Assembly (NCBI GenBank): GCA_015490475.1
Contig: WFXT01000095.1
Coordinates: forward strand, 1-44,405
DNA length: 44,405 bases
DNA from: Bacteroidota bacterium
Lineage (GTDB): Bacteria > Bacteroidota > Bacteroidia > JAADEI01
Reading direction: 5' to 3'
Shown here: in pieces, positions 34,694 to 43,032 of the stretch
Layout of the letters: each line of letters begins with the position of its first letter
How positions within the stretch are numbered: position 1 is the stretch's first letter
Position numbers and translations under genes: made by a program
Notes under the pieces: model-generated
Seen by the model: the letters and a program-made list of their open reading frames with translations, nothing else
Told to the model about the DNA's origin: nothing
Database searches by the model: none

Positions 34694-35317
34694 TTATTTT
34701 TTCTTCAGTATTACAAACTCTCCTTTAGGTCCGGGAACGCTGCCCTTTACTAAGACCCAATTCTTTTCAGGAATTATTTTTACAATCTCAAGATTTTTAA
34801 TTGTAACCCTTTCATTACCCATTCTGCCTGCCATCCTCTTTCCTTTGACCACACGAGCAGGGAATGTGGCAGCACCTATTGAACCGCCATGACGCTCCTG
34901 GTCTTTTTGACCGTGCGTCTGTCCTCCAACCCCACTGAAACCATGCCTTTTTACTACACCCTGAAATCCTTTACCTTTAGACCTCCCTGTAACATCTATA
35001 ATCTCCCCTTCGGAAAATACATCTTGAATAGTCAATGTTTGTCCCACTTGTACTTCTATAGGGAAATCTCTGAATTCAACGAGCTTCCTTTTAGGTGTGG
35101 TGCCTGCTTTCTCAAAGTGTTTCAGTAACGGTTTAGGTGTATTTTTAACCTTCCTCTCACCAGCTCCTAATTGAACCGCGCTGTATCCATCTTTTTCAGG
35201 TGTCCTGATTTGCACCACCACATTAGGTTCCACTTCTATAACTGTAACTCCTACACTTGTGCCATCGTCTTTGAAAATCCTTGTCATTCCAAGTTTACGT
35301 CCAATTAAACCTTTCAT
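34694..35317 (-). CDS. rplC: Ribosomal protein L3
   Basis: A 207-residue protein starting MKGLIGRKLGMTRIF, with TGRSKGKGFQGVVKRHGFSG and GSIGAATFPARVVKGKRMAG, the tip that reaches the peptidyl-transferase centre. Confidence 0.96.
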   Translation of the reverse strand: MKGLIGRKLGMTRIFKDDGTSVGVTVIEVEPNVVVQIRTPEKDGYSAVQLGAGERKVKNTPKPLLKHFEKAGTTPKRKLVEFRDFPIEVQVGQTLTIQDVFSEGEIIDVTGRSKGKGFQGVVKRHGFSGVGGQTHGQKDQERHGGSIGAATFPARVVKGKRMAGRMGNERVTIKNLEIVKIIPEKNWVLVKGSVPGPKGEFVILKKK

Positions 35318-35325
35318 AGCTCAAC

Positions 35326-35646
35326 TTATTTTACCTTAACAACAATATCTACGCTACTTGGAATTTCCAACTTTCTCAGCGCTTCCACAGTTTCCTGAGC
35401 ACTCTTAGGATAAATATCAATTATACGACGGTGAATCCTCAACATAAACTGTTCACGGGAATCCTTGTTGACGTGGGGAGAACGCAGTACAGTGAAAATT
35501 TTTCTCTTTGTAGGTAAAGGAATCGGACCTTTAACTGTTGCTCCCACGTTCCTAACCGTCTTTACTATACGTTCAGCGGTTCTATCTACCAACGAATGGT
35601 CGTATGACTGCAGTTTTATCCGAATGCTATTTATTCTCGGCGGCAT
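35326..35646 (-). CDS. rpsJ: Ribosomal protein S10
   Basis: A 106-residue protein with IRIKLQSYDHSLVDRTAERIV, GPIPLPTKRKIFTVLRSPHVNKDSREQF and the usual end. Its ATG overlaps the fusA stop by one base; no tuf gene lies between them, which is common in Bacteroidota. Confidence 0.96.
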   Translation of the reverse strand: MPPRINSIRIKLQSYDHSLVDRTAERIVKTVRNVGATVKGPIPLPTKRKIFTVLRSPHVNKDSREQFMLRIHRRIIDIYPKSAQETVEALRKLEIPSSVDIVVKVK

Positions 35647-37793
35647 TATTCTTCCATTTTTACTTTACCTCTTGCTTGAGCAACTATCTCTTCCTGAATG
35701 TTTTGTGGCACAGGCTCATAATGAGAGAATTCCATTATGGCAAATGCACGACCAGAAGTCAAACTCCTCAATTGAGTAACATAGCCGAATAGCTCTGCCA
35801 GAGGAACGTAAGCCCTTACTGACTTAGCATTACCTTTTGCTTCCATACCAAGGACGCGACCACGACGCCTGTTCAGGTCACCGATCACTTCACCAACATA
35901 CTCCTCTGGCGTAACCACTTCCACCTTCATTATAGGCTCCAAAAGAATGGGGTCTGCTTGCTTACATGCGTTTCTGAAAGCTGCTCTGGCACACATTTCA
36001 AACGCCTGAGAGTCAGAGTCCACTTCGTGGTAGGACCCGTCAAAAACTCTTACTTTCAATCCAATCATTGGATAGCCAGCCAAAACGCCATTCTGCATGG
36101 CTTGTTCAATGCCCTTCTGTATTGCAGGGATAAATTCCTTAGGTATAGCACCGCCATAAATATCATCAATAAATTGAAGTCCTTTTTGCCCTTCGTCAGG
36201 CGGACCGAACTCAGCAACTATCTCAGCATATTTACCACGACCACCAGTTTGTTTCTTGAGAAGCTCCCTATGTGTGACCGTCTTAGTTATAGCCTCCCTA
36301 TAAGCCACCTGTGGTTTTCCTGCCTTAGCATTCACCTTAAATTCTCTCCTGAGCCTATCCAGAATAATCTCCAGATGAAGCTCACCCATACCACTAACTA
36401 TAGTCTGTCCTGTTTCTTGGTCCACATGAACCCGGAATGTTGGGTCCTCTTCAGCCAGCTTGGACAGAGCCATAGAAAGTTTATCAAATTCTGCTTGAGA
36501 AGAGGGTTCCAATGCCATGCTGATAACTGGCTCAGGAATGTTGATGCTTTCAAGGATTATAGGATGCTTTTCGTCACATAATGTATCACCTGTTCTGACA
36601 TCCTTGAAACCAACACCGGCAGCAATATCCCCTGCCTCGACAAAATCTATCATCTGCTGCTTGTTAGCATGCATCTGATAGAGCCGTGAAACCCTTTCTT
36701 TCTTGTTAGTCCTTGTATTAAGGACAGCAGAACCAGCATCAAGATGCCCAGAATATACTCTGAAATAAACCAACCTACCCACGTAAGGGTCTGTCATTAT
36801 TTTAAATGCTAAAGCAGCAAATGGACCCTCAGGGTCAGGATGCCTTTCTTCCGTTTCTCCGGTTTTCGGATTAACACCTTTGATAGGTGGCAGGTCCAGT
36901 GGTGATGGCAAGAACGCTACCACTGCGTCAAGTAATGGCTGAATGCCCCTATTCCTGAGCGCGGAACCTGCAAGAACGGGAACAATCTTGAAATCAATAG
37001 TTCCTTGACGTAATGTCTTTTCTATCTCTTCTTCGGTAATGCTATCAGGGTCTTCAAAATATTTCTCCATAAGGGCATCATCCAGCTCAGCGATAGACTC
37101 CAGAAGTTTTGTTCGCCATTCCTCTGCAAGGTCCTTCATATCATCGGGAATCTCTGCAACCCTATATTGCTTACCAAGTTCATCAGTGTCCCAATAAAGT
37201 GCCCTCATCCTAATGAGGTCAATAACTCCAACAAACGAATCTTCAGAACCAATAGGCAACTGAATTGGAACAGGATTGGCACCTAATTTTTCTTTAATCT
37301 CATTGACAACCCTAAAGAAATCTGCACCGACCCTATCCATCTTGTTAATAAAGACAATCCTTGGAACATTATACCTATTTGCCTGTCGCCATACTGTTTC
37401 CGTTTGCGGTTCCACACCACCAACGGCACATAGAACTACAACAGCTCCATCCAGAACACGCATTGAACGTTCCACCTCAATAGTGAAGTCCACGTGCCCA
37501 GGTGTATCAATTATGTTAATTCTGTATCGCTGTCCTTTGTAATCCCAGAACACCCGGGTTGTAGCAGCCGTAATAGTAATACCACGTTCTTTTTCTTGAG
37601 GCATCCAGTCCATTGTTGCGGCACCCTCGTGCACTTCACCCATACGGTGAATGAGTCCAGTGTAATACAGTATTCGCTCTGTAGTAGTGGTTTTTCCTGC
37701 GTCTATATGTGCCGCAATACCTATGTTCCTTGTAATCTTAATCTTATGTAACTTCTTTTCCCTTGATTCCTGAGTCTTTTGTGCTGTTGCCAT
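35646..37793 (-). CDS. fusA: Translation elongation factor G
   Basis: A 715-residue GTPase that moves tRNA and mRNA through the ribosome. G motifs are AHIDAGKT (28-35), DTPGHVDFTIEVERSMRVLDGAV and NKMDR. Domains II to V follow, with the ribosome-contacting GMGELHLEIILDRLRREF and the C-terminal EPIMKVEVVTPEEYVGEVIGDLNRRRG. Full length; position rpsG-fusA-rpsJ is standard. Confidence 0.98.
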   Translation of the reverse strand: MATAQKTQESREKKLHKIKITRNIGIAAHIDAGKTTTTERILYYTGLIHRMGEVHEGAATMDWMPQEKERGITITAATTRVFWDYKGQRYRINIIDTPGHVDFTIEVERSMRVLDGAVVVLCAVGGVEPQTETVWRQANRYNVPRIVFINKMDRVGADFFRVVNEIKEKLGANPVPIQLPIGSEDSFVGVIDLIRMRALYWDTDELGKQYRVAEIPDDMKDLAEEWRTKLLESIAELDDALMEKYFEDPDSITEEEIEKTLRQGTIDFKIVPVLAGSALRNRGIQPLLDAVVAFLPSPLDLPPIKGVNPKTGETEERHPDPEGPFAALAFKIMTDPYVGRLVYFRVYSGHLDAGSAVLNTRTNKKERVSRLYQMHANKQQMIDFVEAGDIAAGVGFKDVRTGDTLCDEKHPIILESINIPEPVISMALEPSSQAEFDKLSMALSKLAEEDPTFRVHVDQETGQTIVSGMGELHLEIILDRLRREFKVNAKAGKPQVAYREAITKTVTHRELLKKQTGGRGKYAEIVAEFGPPDEGQKGLQFIDDIYGGAIPKEFIPAIQKGIEQAMQNGVLAGYPMIGLKVRVFDGSYHEVDSDSQAFEMCARAAFRNACKQADPILLEPIMKVEVVTPEEYVGEVIGDLNRRRGRVLGMEAKGNAKSVRAYVPLAELFGYVTQLRSLTSGRAFAIMEFSHYEPVPQNIQEEIVAQARGKVKMEE

Positions 37794-37815
37794 AGCTATC
37801 TTGATTTTAAGTTAA

Positions 37816-38289
37816 TTAAAATCTAAGGTGAGCAAATGCTTTATTACCTTCTGCCATTCTATGGACGTTTTCTTTAATCTTTATTGCACCACCCTGATTC
37901 TTGGAAGCATCTATTAATTCAGCAGCCAGTTTTTCTTCCATTGACTTACCTTTTCTCTCTCGTGCCGCTTGAACAAGCCAACGCATTGCCAGAGACTCTT
38001 GCCTGTGTGGTGGCACCTCATAAGGAACCTGATATGTTGCACCACCCACACGCCTTGGACGAACTTCCAGTAAAGGTTTCACATTTTCCATAGCTTTCTT
38101 CCATACTTCATATCCATCTTCGCCTGTTTCTTTCTCAATAATTTCCATAGCCTTATAGAAAATCTTCATAGCCTTGCTTTTCTTACCGTCCTTCATCATA
38201 ACATTGATAAACTTAGAGACTCTGGGGTCTCCATACTTTGGGTCTGGCGGCGGAACTCTCTTCTCTATTCCTTTCTTCTTACGTGGCAT
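37816..38289 (-). CDS. rpsG: Ribosomal protein S7
   Basis: A 157-residue small-subunit protein with PDPKYGDPRVSKFINVMMKDGKKSKAMKI, the VRPRRVGGATYQVPYEV segment and MAEGNKAFAHLRF. It lies 7 bases after rpsL. Confidence 0.97.
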   Translation of the reverse strand: MPRKKKGIEKRVPPPDPKYGDPRVSKFINVMMKDGKKSKAMKIFYKAMEIIEKETGEDGYEVWKKAMENVKPLLEVRPRRVGGATYQVPYEVPPHRQESLAMRWLVQAARERKGKSMEEKLAAELIDASKNQGGAIKIKENVHRMAEGNKAFAHLRF

Positions 38290-38296
38290 AGGTTAC

Positions 38297-38677
38297 CTAT
38301 TTTTGGTCTTTTGGTTTTTTAGTTCCGTACTTAGAACGGGACTTCCTGCGTCCCTCAACACCAGCGGCATCCAGAACACCTCGGATAATGTGATACTTAA
38401 CACCCGGCAAATCTTTAACACGACCTCCACGCACAAGAACTATAGAGTGCTCCTGCAAGTTATGTCCCTCACCCGGGATATAAGCAATAACTTCTTTTCC
38501 ATTGGTTAGTCTGACCTTAGCAACTTTTCGCAGGGCAGAGTTAGGTTTTTTGGGCGTGGTAGTATATACGTGAATGCACACTCCTCTTTTCTGCGGATTA
38601 CCACCCAATGCAGGCGACCTGCTCTTTTTCTTCTTCGGCTTCCGTCCCTTCCTTACCAGTTGCTGTATCGTCGGCAT
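38297..38677 (-). CDS. rpsL: Ribosomal protein S12
   Basis: A 126-residue decoding-centre protein starting MPTIQQLVRKGRK, with TPKKPNSALRKVAKVRLTNG carrying the normal Lys and PGEGHNLQEHS and VKDLPGVKYHIIRG. It is the first gene of the long ribosomal run. A GGGAG sequence just upstream may serve as ribosome binding site. Confidence 0.97.
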   Translation of the reverse strand: MPTIQQLVRKGRKPKKKKSRSPALGGNPQKRGVCIHVYTTTPKKPNSALRKVAKVRLTNGKEVIAYIPGEGHNLQEHSIVLVRGGRVKDLPGVKYHIIRGVLDAAGVEGRRKSRSKYGTKKPKDQK

Positions 38678-38699
38678 ATCTCCCTACTCTTTGGATTTA

Positions 38700-38707
38700 C
38701 AAAGTTA
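38700..38707 (-). promoter_or_regulatory. -7 box TAACTTTG for the rpsL operon
   Basis: On the minus strand this is a good TAnnTTTG element. Initiation near 38693 would give a leader of about 16 nt before the rpsL ATG at 38677. One arm of an inverted repeat (38713-38723) lies between this box and the expected -33 region. Confidence 0.6.
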
Positions 38708-38712
38708 AATAA

Positions 38713-38759
38713 GACAGTCCTAACACCTCCCCATTCACATTGAAGGCATCAGGACTGCC
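38713..38759. promoter_or_regulatory. Inverted repeat between sppA and rpsL
   Basis: Arms at 38713-38723 and 38749-38759 pair over 11 positions (two as G-T), with a perfect 7-base core CAGTCCT/AGGACTG and a 25-base loop. Read from sppA it forms a stem followed by TCTTATTT, so it may end sppA transcription. Because it overlaps the upstream part of the rpsL promoter, an operator role is the alternative. Confidence 0.45.
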
Positions 38760-38761
38760 CT

Positions 38762-40525
38762 TTACTTTTCATTCTGCCACAGGTAGTATGGCAGCCTGTA
38801 AAGTAAACCGTTGCTATTAAACCAAGATTGCAGTTCGTTTGGTTCCAATTTCAGACCAGTTAGATTGAACAATGTGGAAACGGGTATATCATCATTAAGC
38901 GCTTCTTGTATCAACTGCTGTAGTATAGACTTCCTTTCAGGTATTAGAATAACCTCATAATCAGAAACCTGAGCCAATGATGCAGCAGCTTTTATAGCAT
39001 CATGCAAGTATCCTATTGAATCAATTAAGCCAACTCGTTGAGCATCAAAAGCACTGTAAACACGCCCCCTGCCCAGCTTATCCACACTATCCACAGGCAG
39101 ATTTCTACTTTGAGCAACCCTACTTATAAAGTTCTTATATACCTTATTAACAGAATGCCAGATTATTTGCCTTTCGCGATCTGTGAACCTACGCACTGGA
39201 TTGCCTACATCAGCCCATTCCCTTGACTTGACATAGTCAAAATTAATTCCCAGCTTATCTCTCAATAACTTCTTAGCATTAGGATATATTGCTATCACGC
39301 CAATGGAACCAGTAATAGTAAAAGGTTCTGCATAGATAATGTCTGCAGGCACAGAAATATAATAACCTCCCGAGGCGGCAAGAGCACCCATAGAAACAAC
39401 AACAGGTTTGGGACTTCTTTTAACTAATTGCCATATTTCATCGGCTACGAAAGCATCTCCCCCGGGACTATTTACCCTCAACACTATTGCTTTTACACCG
39501 TCGTTTTCAACTGCCTTACTAAAATGTTTTTTAAACTTGCTCCACGTTATTGACTCCTCAGAATTATCTGTTGCTCTAACTAATGCCCCTGTGGCATACA
39601 CAACAGCTATTTTGGGTAAGTCTTCCCTTTCTTTATAAGGCGAAACATATTTATTAATAGGAACGAAACCTCTTTTATAGTGTAAGCCAAACTTATTAGC
39701 AATAAGGCGCTTAAGAGAATCCTCATCTGTAACGATGACTGCCATTTTCATTTTCTCTGCCTGTTCTGGATATATAACAGGCGTAGAATCAAGCAGTGCA
39801 TCCACAAAAGAAGGACTCAGACCCTCTGGCGTAATTTTATGCACCCACACTGAATCCCATTGCTTAATTATTCTAGACAACATTTCCCTGCTTTCTGTAC
39901 TCAGACTGTCGCTGTAAAGGCTTTCTCCAGCCGTCTTGTATCTCCCAATGCGAAACACTTCTACTGAAACACCCAATTTCTCCAGTAACTTACCAATGAA
40001 TACAGACCCCATTTTGAATCCGGGCAAAATGATATGTCCTGACTGTGTAATAAATATTGAATCAGCCACGGATGCTACGTAATATGCATTTGTCGTATAA
40101 ATATCAGCAAAAGCATATACTGGTTTCCCAGATTTTTCTTTAAATTTTGTCAGAGCCTGCCTGATAGCGTCAGCAATGGCTATCTTGACAGTGGCGTCGC
40201 GCAGATCAAGATAAATAGCCTTCACATTATCATCGTCTGCGGCCTTGATTATTTTTTCGGTAAGTTCATATAGACCCGGCTTCTTCACAAGGGCGAACCT
40301 CTGCCCCGCAAAATCAACATCCTCTTCCGCTATCTCCTTAATAGGCGTTCTAAAGTTTATATACAAAACTTTTGGCTCCGTGAGTGGCATCAATTCATGC
40401 TCCTGAGCCAGGTCTCCAATAGAAACTACAAGATACACTAGAAAGAAAATTAGTACTACAAAACCCACAATAACCCCAATGCCCAAGCCCAAACAACCGA
40501 TTAATAACTTTTGAAGAGTTTTCAT
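38762..40525 (-). CDS. sppA: Signal peptide peptidase SppA, 67K type
   Basis: A 587-residue membrane-bound serine protease that degrades leftover signal peptides. An N-terminal membrane helix covers about 13-35. Two tandem ClpP-like domains follow. The catalytic Lys is in the first (Lys197 in GRYKTAGE) and the nucleophile Ser in the second (Ser385 in LAASGGYY), with VNSPGGDA (351-358) and TGSIGVI nearby. This split Ser-Lys dyad is the pattern of the E. coli enzyme. It has its own promoter box and precedes the rpsL operon in the same direction. Confidence 0.93.
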   Translation of the reverse strand: MKTLQKLLIGCLGLGIGVIVGFVVLIFFLVYLVVSIGDLAQEHELMPLTEPKVLYINFRTPIKEIAEEDVDFAGQRFALVKKPGLYELTEKIIKAADDDNVKAIYLDLRDATVKIAIADAIRQALTKFKEKSGKPVYAFADIYTTNAYYVASVADSIFITQSGHIILPGFKMGSVFIGKLLEKLGVSVEVFRIGRYKTAGESLYSDSLSTESREMLSRIIKQWDSVWVHKITPEGLSPSFVDALLDSTPVIYPEQAEKMKMAVIVTDEDSLKRLIANKFGLHYKRGFVPINKYVSPYKEREDLPKIAVVYATGALVRATDNSEESITWSKFKKHFSKAVENDGVKAIVLRVNSPGGDAFVADEIWQLVKRSPKPVVVSMGALAASGGYYISVPADIIYAEPFTITGSIGVIAIYPNAKKLLRDKLGINFDYVKSREWADVGNPVRRFTDRERQIIWHSVNKVYKNFISRVAQSRNLPVDSVDKLGRGRVYSAFDAQRVGLIDSIGYLHDAIKAAASLAQVSDYEVILIPERKSILQQLIQEALNDDIPVSTLFNLTGLKLEPNELQSWFNSNGLLYRLPYYLWQNEK

Positions 40526-40533
40526 GCTAAGTG

Positions 40534-40541
40534 CAAAGTTA
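40534..40541 (-). promoter_or_regulatory. -7 box TAACTTTG immediately before sppA
   Basis: On the minus strand the octamer fits TAnnTTTG and ends only 8 bases before the sppA ATG at 40525. With the usual 6-7 base distance the transcript would start 1-3 nt ahead of the start codon, so sppA mRNA may be almost leaderless. Confidence 0.55.
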
Positions 40542-40579
40542 TACGAAACTGCTTACTTATAACATAAACCACAACACCA

Positions 40580-42814
40580 TCAAGGACAAGTCTTAATTAT
40601 ATTTCCTCCTGTTGTACCGCCACTCAAATTTGTTGTAGGAGACGAGCTGGGAGTAGGAAGAGATAAAGAACTTGCAGACAAATTAACGTTAGAAATACTT
40701 CCTATCTCTTCATATTTACAGCCAGAATTGCAATTTATAAAGCCATTGGGCGACAGTTTCATTATAAGCATATCCTGAGCTCCATTCCCAAAAGAAGTTG
40801 TTAAGCCACCTACAATTATCTCACCATTAGACAATACGTCTATCGCACCCCCATACTCATTTCCAGAGTCTCCATATACCCTTGACCATACTAAATTACC
40901 AGACATATCCAACTCAAATACAACAATATTATATCCTCCCAAGGTCCCAGCATCTGTGGTACCTACGATCAGTACATTACCATTGCTTTTTACTACTCCC
41001 ATCTCAGAACAACAGTAATAATACGTTACTTCTGTAGAGCCTCCGGCATCCCATCTTTTAGCCCATATAATGTTGCCGTTAGTATCAACACGTAATATCA
41101 TGATATCGTTGTTTGAATATCCCGCAGCAATTAAATCTCCTCCAGGGAGCTCGGCTATCCATTTCAGGGAGCCTCCACCATAAGAATAACACCATTGAGG
41201 ATTTCCCGACCCGCTAAATTTACATAAGTGTAGTTGATCTCCTACTACATAATAGGCTCCAGAGGAATGCTTTATAACACTCCATCCATAAGCAGGGCCA
41301 CAATATTTAGTAGTAACATTACCACTGGTCATATTGATAATATTAAAGTACCCACAATCGTTGTTAGAGCCTGTATACAAAATATCATTTCCCGAATTAA
41401 TAACTGTAACACTATATTCTTCATAGCCATATACCATGCGATGTGTTATAATACTGCCTGTAATAGAATTAATTTCTGCAATTTGATTATCCCACGTGCC
41501 ACTCCATCCAGCATCGACCCATCCAATAAAAACATAGTTTCCATTGGGCAGTTTATTGACAGAAGTAACAGCATCCCATCCTCCGCTAGGTCCATCATAT
41601 ACATAAGACCAGAGTAGATTGCCGTTAATATCCAGCTTTGCGATAACAGCATCTTGTGATGATACACTTATTTCCCCTCCAAAAACTATATTGTTTCCAT
41701 CTGCAATCACATCATATAATATGTCATAACCACTACTTCCAAACGACACACAAAAGGTGGTACAGGAATCAACAGCGACACTCAAAGTATCACTCACACA
41801 CTTACATCCCCCCTCATTACACACGGTAACCACAATGTTACCATCTGTGGTGTCTGGTACTAACATTATTGAATCTCCGGACTGATATAACAACTGCCAC
41901 GAAGGTGGATATTGCCAATACCATACACTTCCATATTGGCTATTTGCATGGAATTTCACTGTATCACCGGCACAAGCAAATGTAGGTCCCCAAATAGAGA
42001 CATTATCAATTAGTGTATCTGTTATATATACTGACACGGAGTCAAAGGGAGAGCAGCCACACACACTACACGCTTGTCCCTTAATAAAAAACATACCAGT
42101 ATCTATGGGCACTACTACAAGACTATCTCCCGAGTAAACAATTTGCCAATTAGAGGGTACATTCCAATTGTACCAAGTGCCTCCAGAAGCATATATTATT
42201 AATGTGTCCATCACGCATGAGGAATCCGGTCCTGAAAGGGTTATAGGAATTTGACTCCCCCCAATTGTAATACCAAACCTATAAGATACACATCCGCAAT
42301 CATTACATAGAGATACGTGCATAGCCCCTTGCCGTCCACATACAAAACGTGCTGTATCTAAACCACCCAGATACAGCCATCCCAATGGCGGATTCCACAC
42401 AACGGTAGTATAACCGCTTCCCCTAATTATATAATCTACTGTATCTCCGGGACATATTGCTGTAGGACCATACACAGTATCTATTGTAGGTACAGGGCAT
42501 GAGTCACATGGATTGCACATGGCAGGACAGGAAACAGCAAGCCATTGTTTGGAGATGGAATCATAAGCTTCTATACAAAAATTGTCAATATTGAATATCA
42601 GCAGAGAATGTGCTGGATTGTCAATATTGTCCCGCTGCTTTGTAGTTAAACGTGGGATTAAAATTCCCCTGATAGTGTCTTGCACTTCCATTTTGGCTGA
42701 AGGATGGGGCATTAAAGTACCTATACCCACATTTTGACCACTAACTGTAAACCCGCACAATACGATTATCTTGACAATAAACCACCTACAAACATTACTT
42801 AGAATGTCTTTCAT
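40580..42814 (-). CDS. Secreted surface protein with Ig/PKD-like modules and a beta-propeller-like region
   Basis: About 744 residues from the ATG at 42814. Signal peptide about 1-27 (ends SGQ), then NVGIGT and a tail-fibre-like segment with IRGILIPRLTTKQRDNIDNPAHSLLIFN, common in Bacteroidota surface proteins. Three Cys-containing PKD/Ig-like modules of 75-90 residues follow (about 115-188, 195-266, 276-350), each opening GP..xC..DT. Residues about 358-698 repeat a pattern of the form 'LDxxGNxxWSxxY...G...V...GGxxI.GG', which suggests a beta-propeller. The tail is Ser/Thr-rich and ends KTCP. No clear sorting domain. Probably surface-bound or secreted; function unknown. The frame opens at 42880, but the later start gives the proper signal peptide. 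Confidence 0.72.
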   Translation of the reverse strand: MKDILSNVCRWFIVKIIVLCGFTVSGQNVGIGTLMPHPSAKMEVQDTIRGILIPRLTTKQRDNIDNPAHSLLIFNIDNFCIEAYDSISKQWLAVSCPAMCNPCDSCPVPTIDTVYGPTAICPGDTVDYIIRGSGYTTVVWNPPLGWLYLGGLDTARFVCGRQGAMHVSLCNDCGCVSYRFGITIGGSQIPITLSGPDSSCVMDTLIIYASGGTWYNWNVPSNWQIVYSGDSLVVVPIDTGMFFIKGQACSVCGCSPFDSVSVYITDTLIDNVSIWGPTFACAGDTVKFHANSQYGSVWYWQYPPSWQLLYQSGDSIMLVPDTTDGNIVVTVCNEGGCKCVSDTLSVAVDSCTTFCVSFGSSGYDILYDVIADGNNIVFGGEISVSSQDAVIAKLDINGNLLWSYVYDGPSGGWDAVTSVNKLPNGNYVFIGWVDAGWSGTWDNQIAEINSITGSIITHRMVYGYEEYSVTVINSGNDILYTGSNNDCGYFNIINMTSGNVTTKYCGPAYGWSVIKHSSGAYYVVGDQLHLCKFSGSGNPQWCYSYGGGSLKWIAELPGGDLIAAGYSNNDIMILRVDTNGNIIWAKRWDAGGSTEVTYYYCCSEMGVVKSNGNVLIVGTTDAGTLGGYNIVVFELDMSGNLVWSRVYGDSGNEYGGAIDVLSNGEIIVGGLTTSFGNGAQDMLIMKLSPNGFINCNSGCKYEEIGSISNVNLSASSLSLPTPSSSPTTNLSGGTTGGNIIKTCP

Positions 42815-43032
42815 GTAGCACTCATTTTTTAGCCCAACTTTCCAACACCGACAATCATTAATAGCCTTTCCCTTAAGCATTTTTGAACGTTAAATTTCCT
42901 ACTACGGCCTTTACCCTTTCGGCTTCGTAAAAGGAGATATACATGTGTTCAGTAAACTTTCTTCCTACCATTTGTCACAGATTTTTAGCACAGTAGCCCG
43001 AATAAGAAGATGGGCATCTCTTCCAGTTATTT
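42815..43032. other. Gap between the two surface-protein genes
   Basis: About 220 bases, partly an extension of the downstream reading frame (to 42880). No TAnnTTTG box and no clear terminator were seen. An imperfect inverted repeat at 42908-42934 (CCTTTAC against GTAAAAGG) is not followed by a T-run. Confidence 0.4.

Noticed and set aside
42908..42934. Inverted repeat between the two surface-protein genes as a terminator
   Set aside because: The stem has a bulge and no T-run follows on the minus strand.
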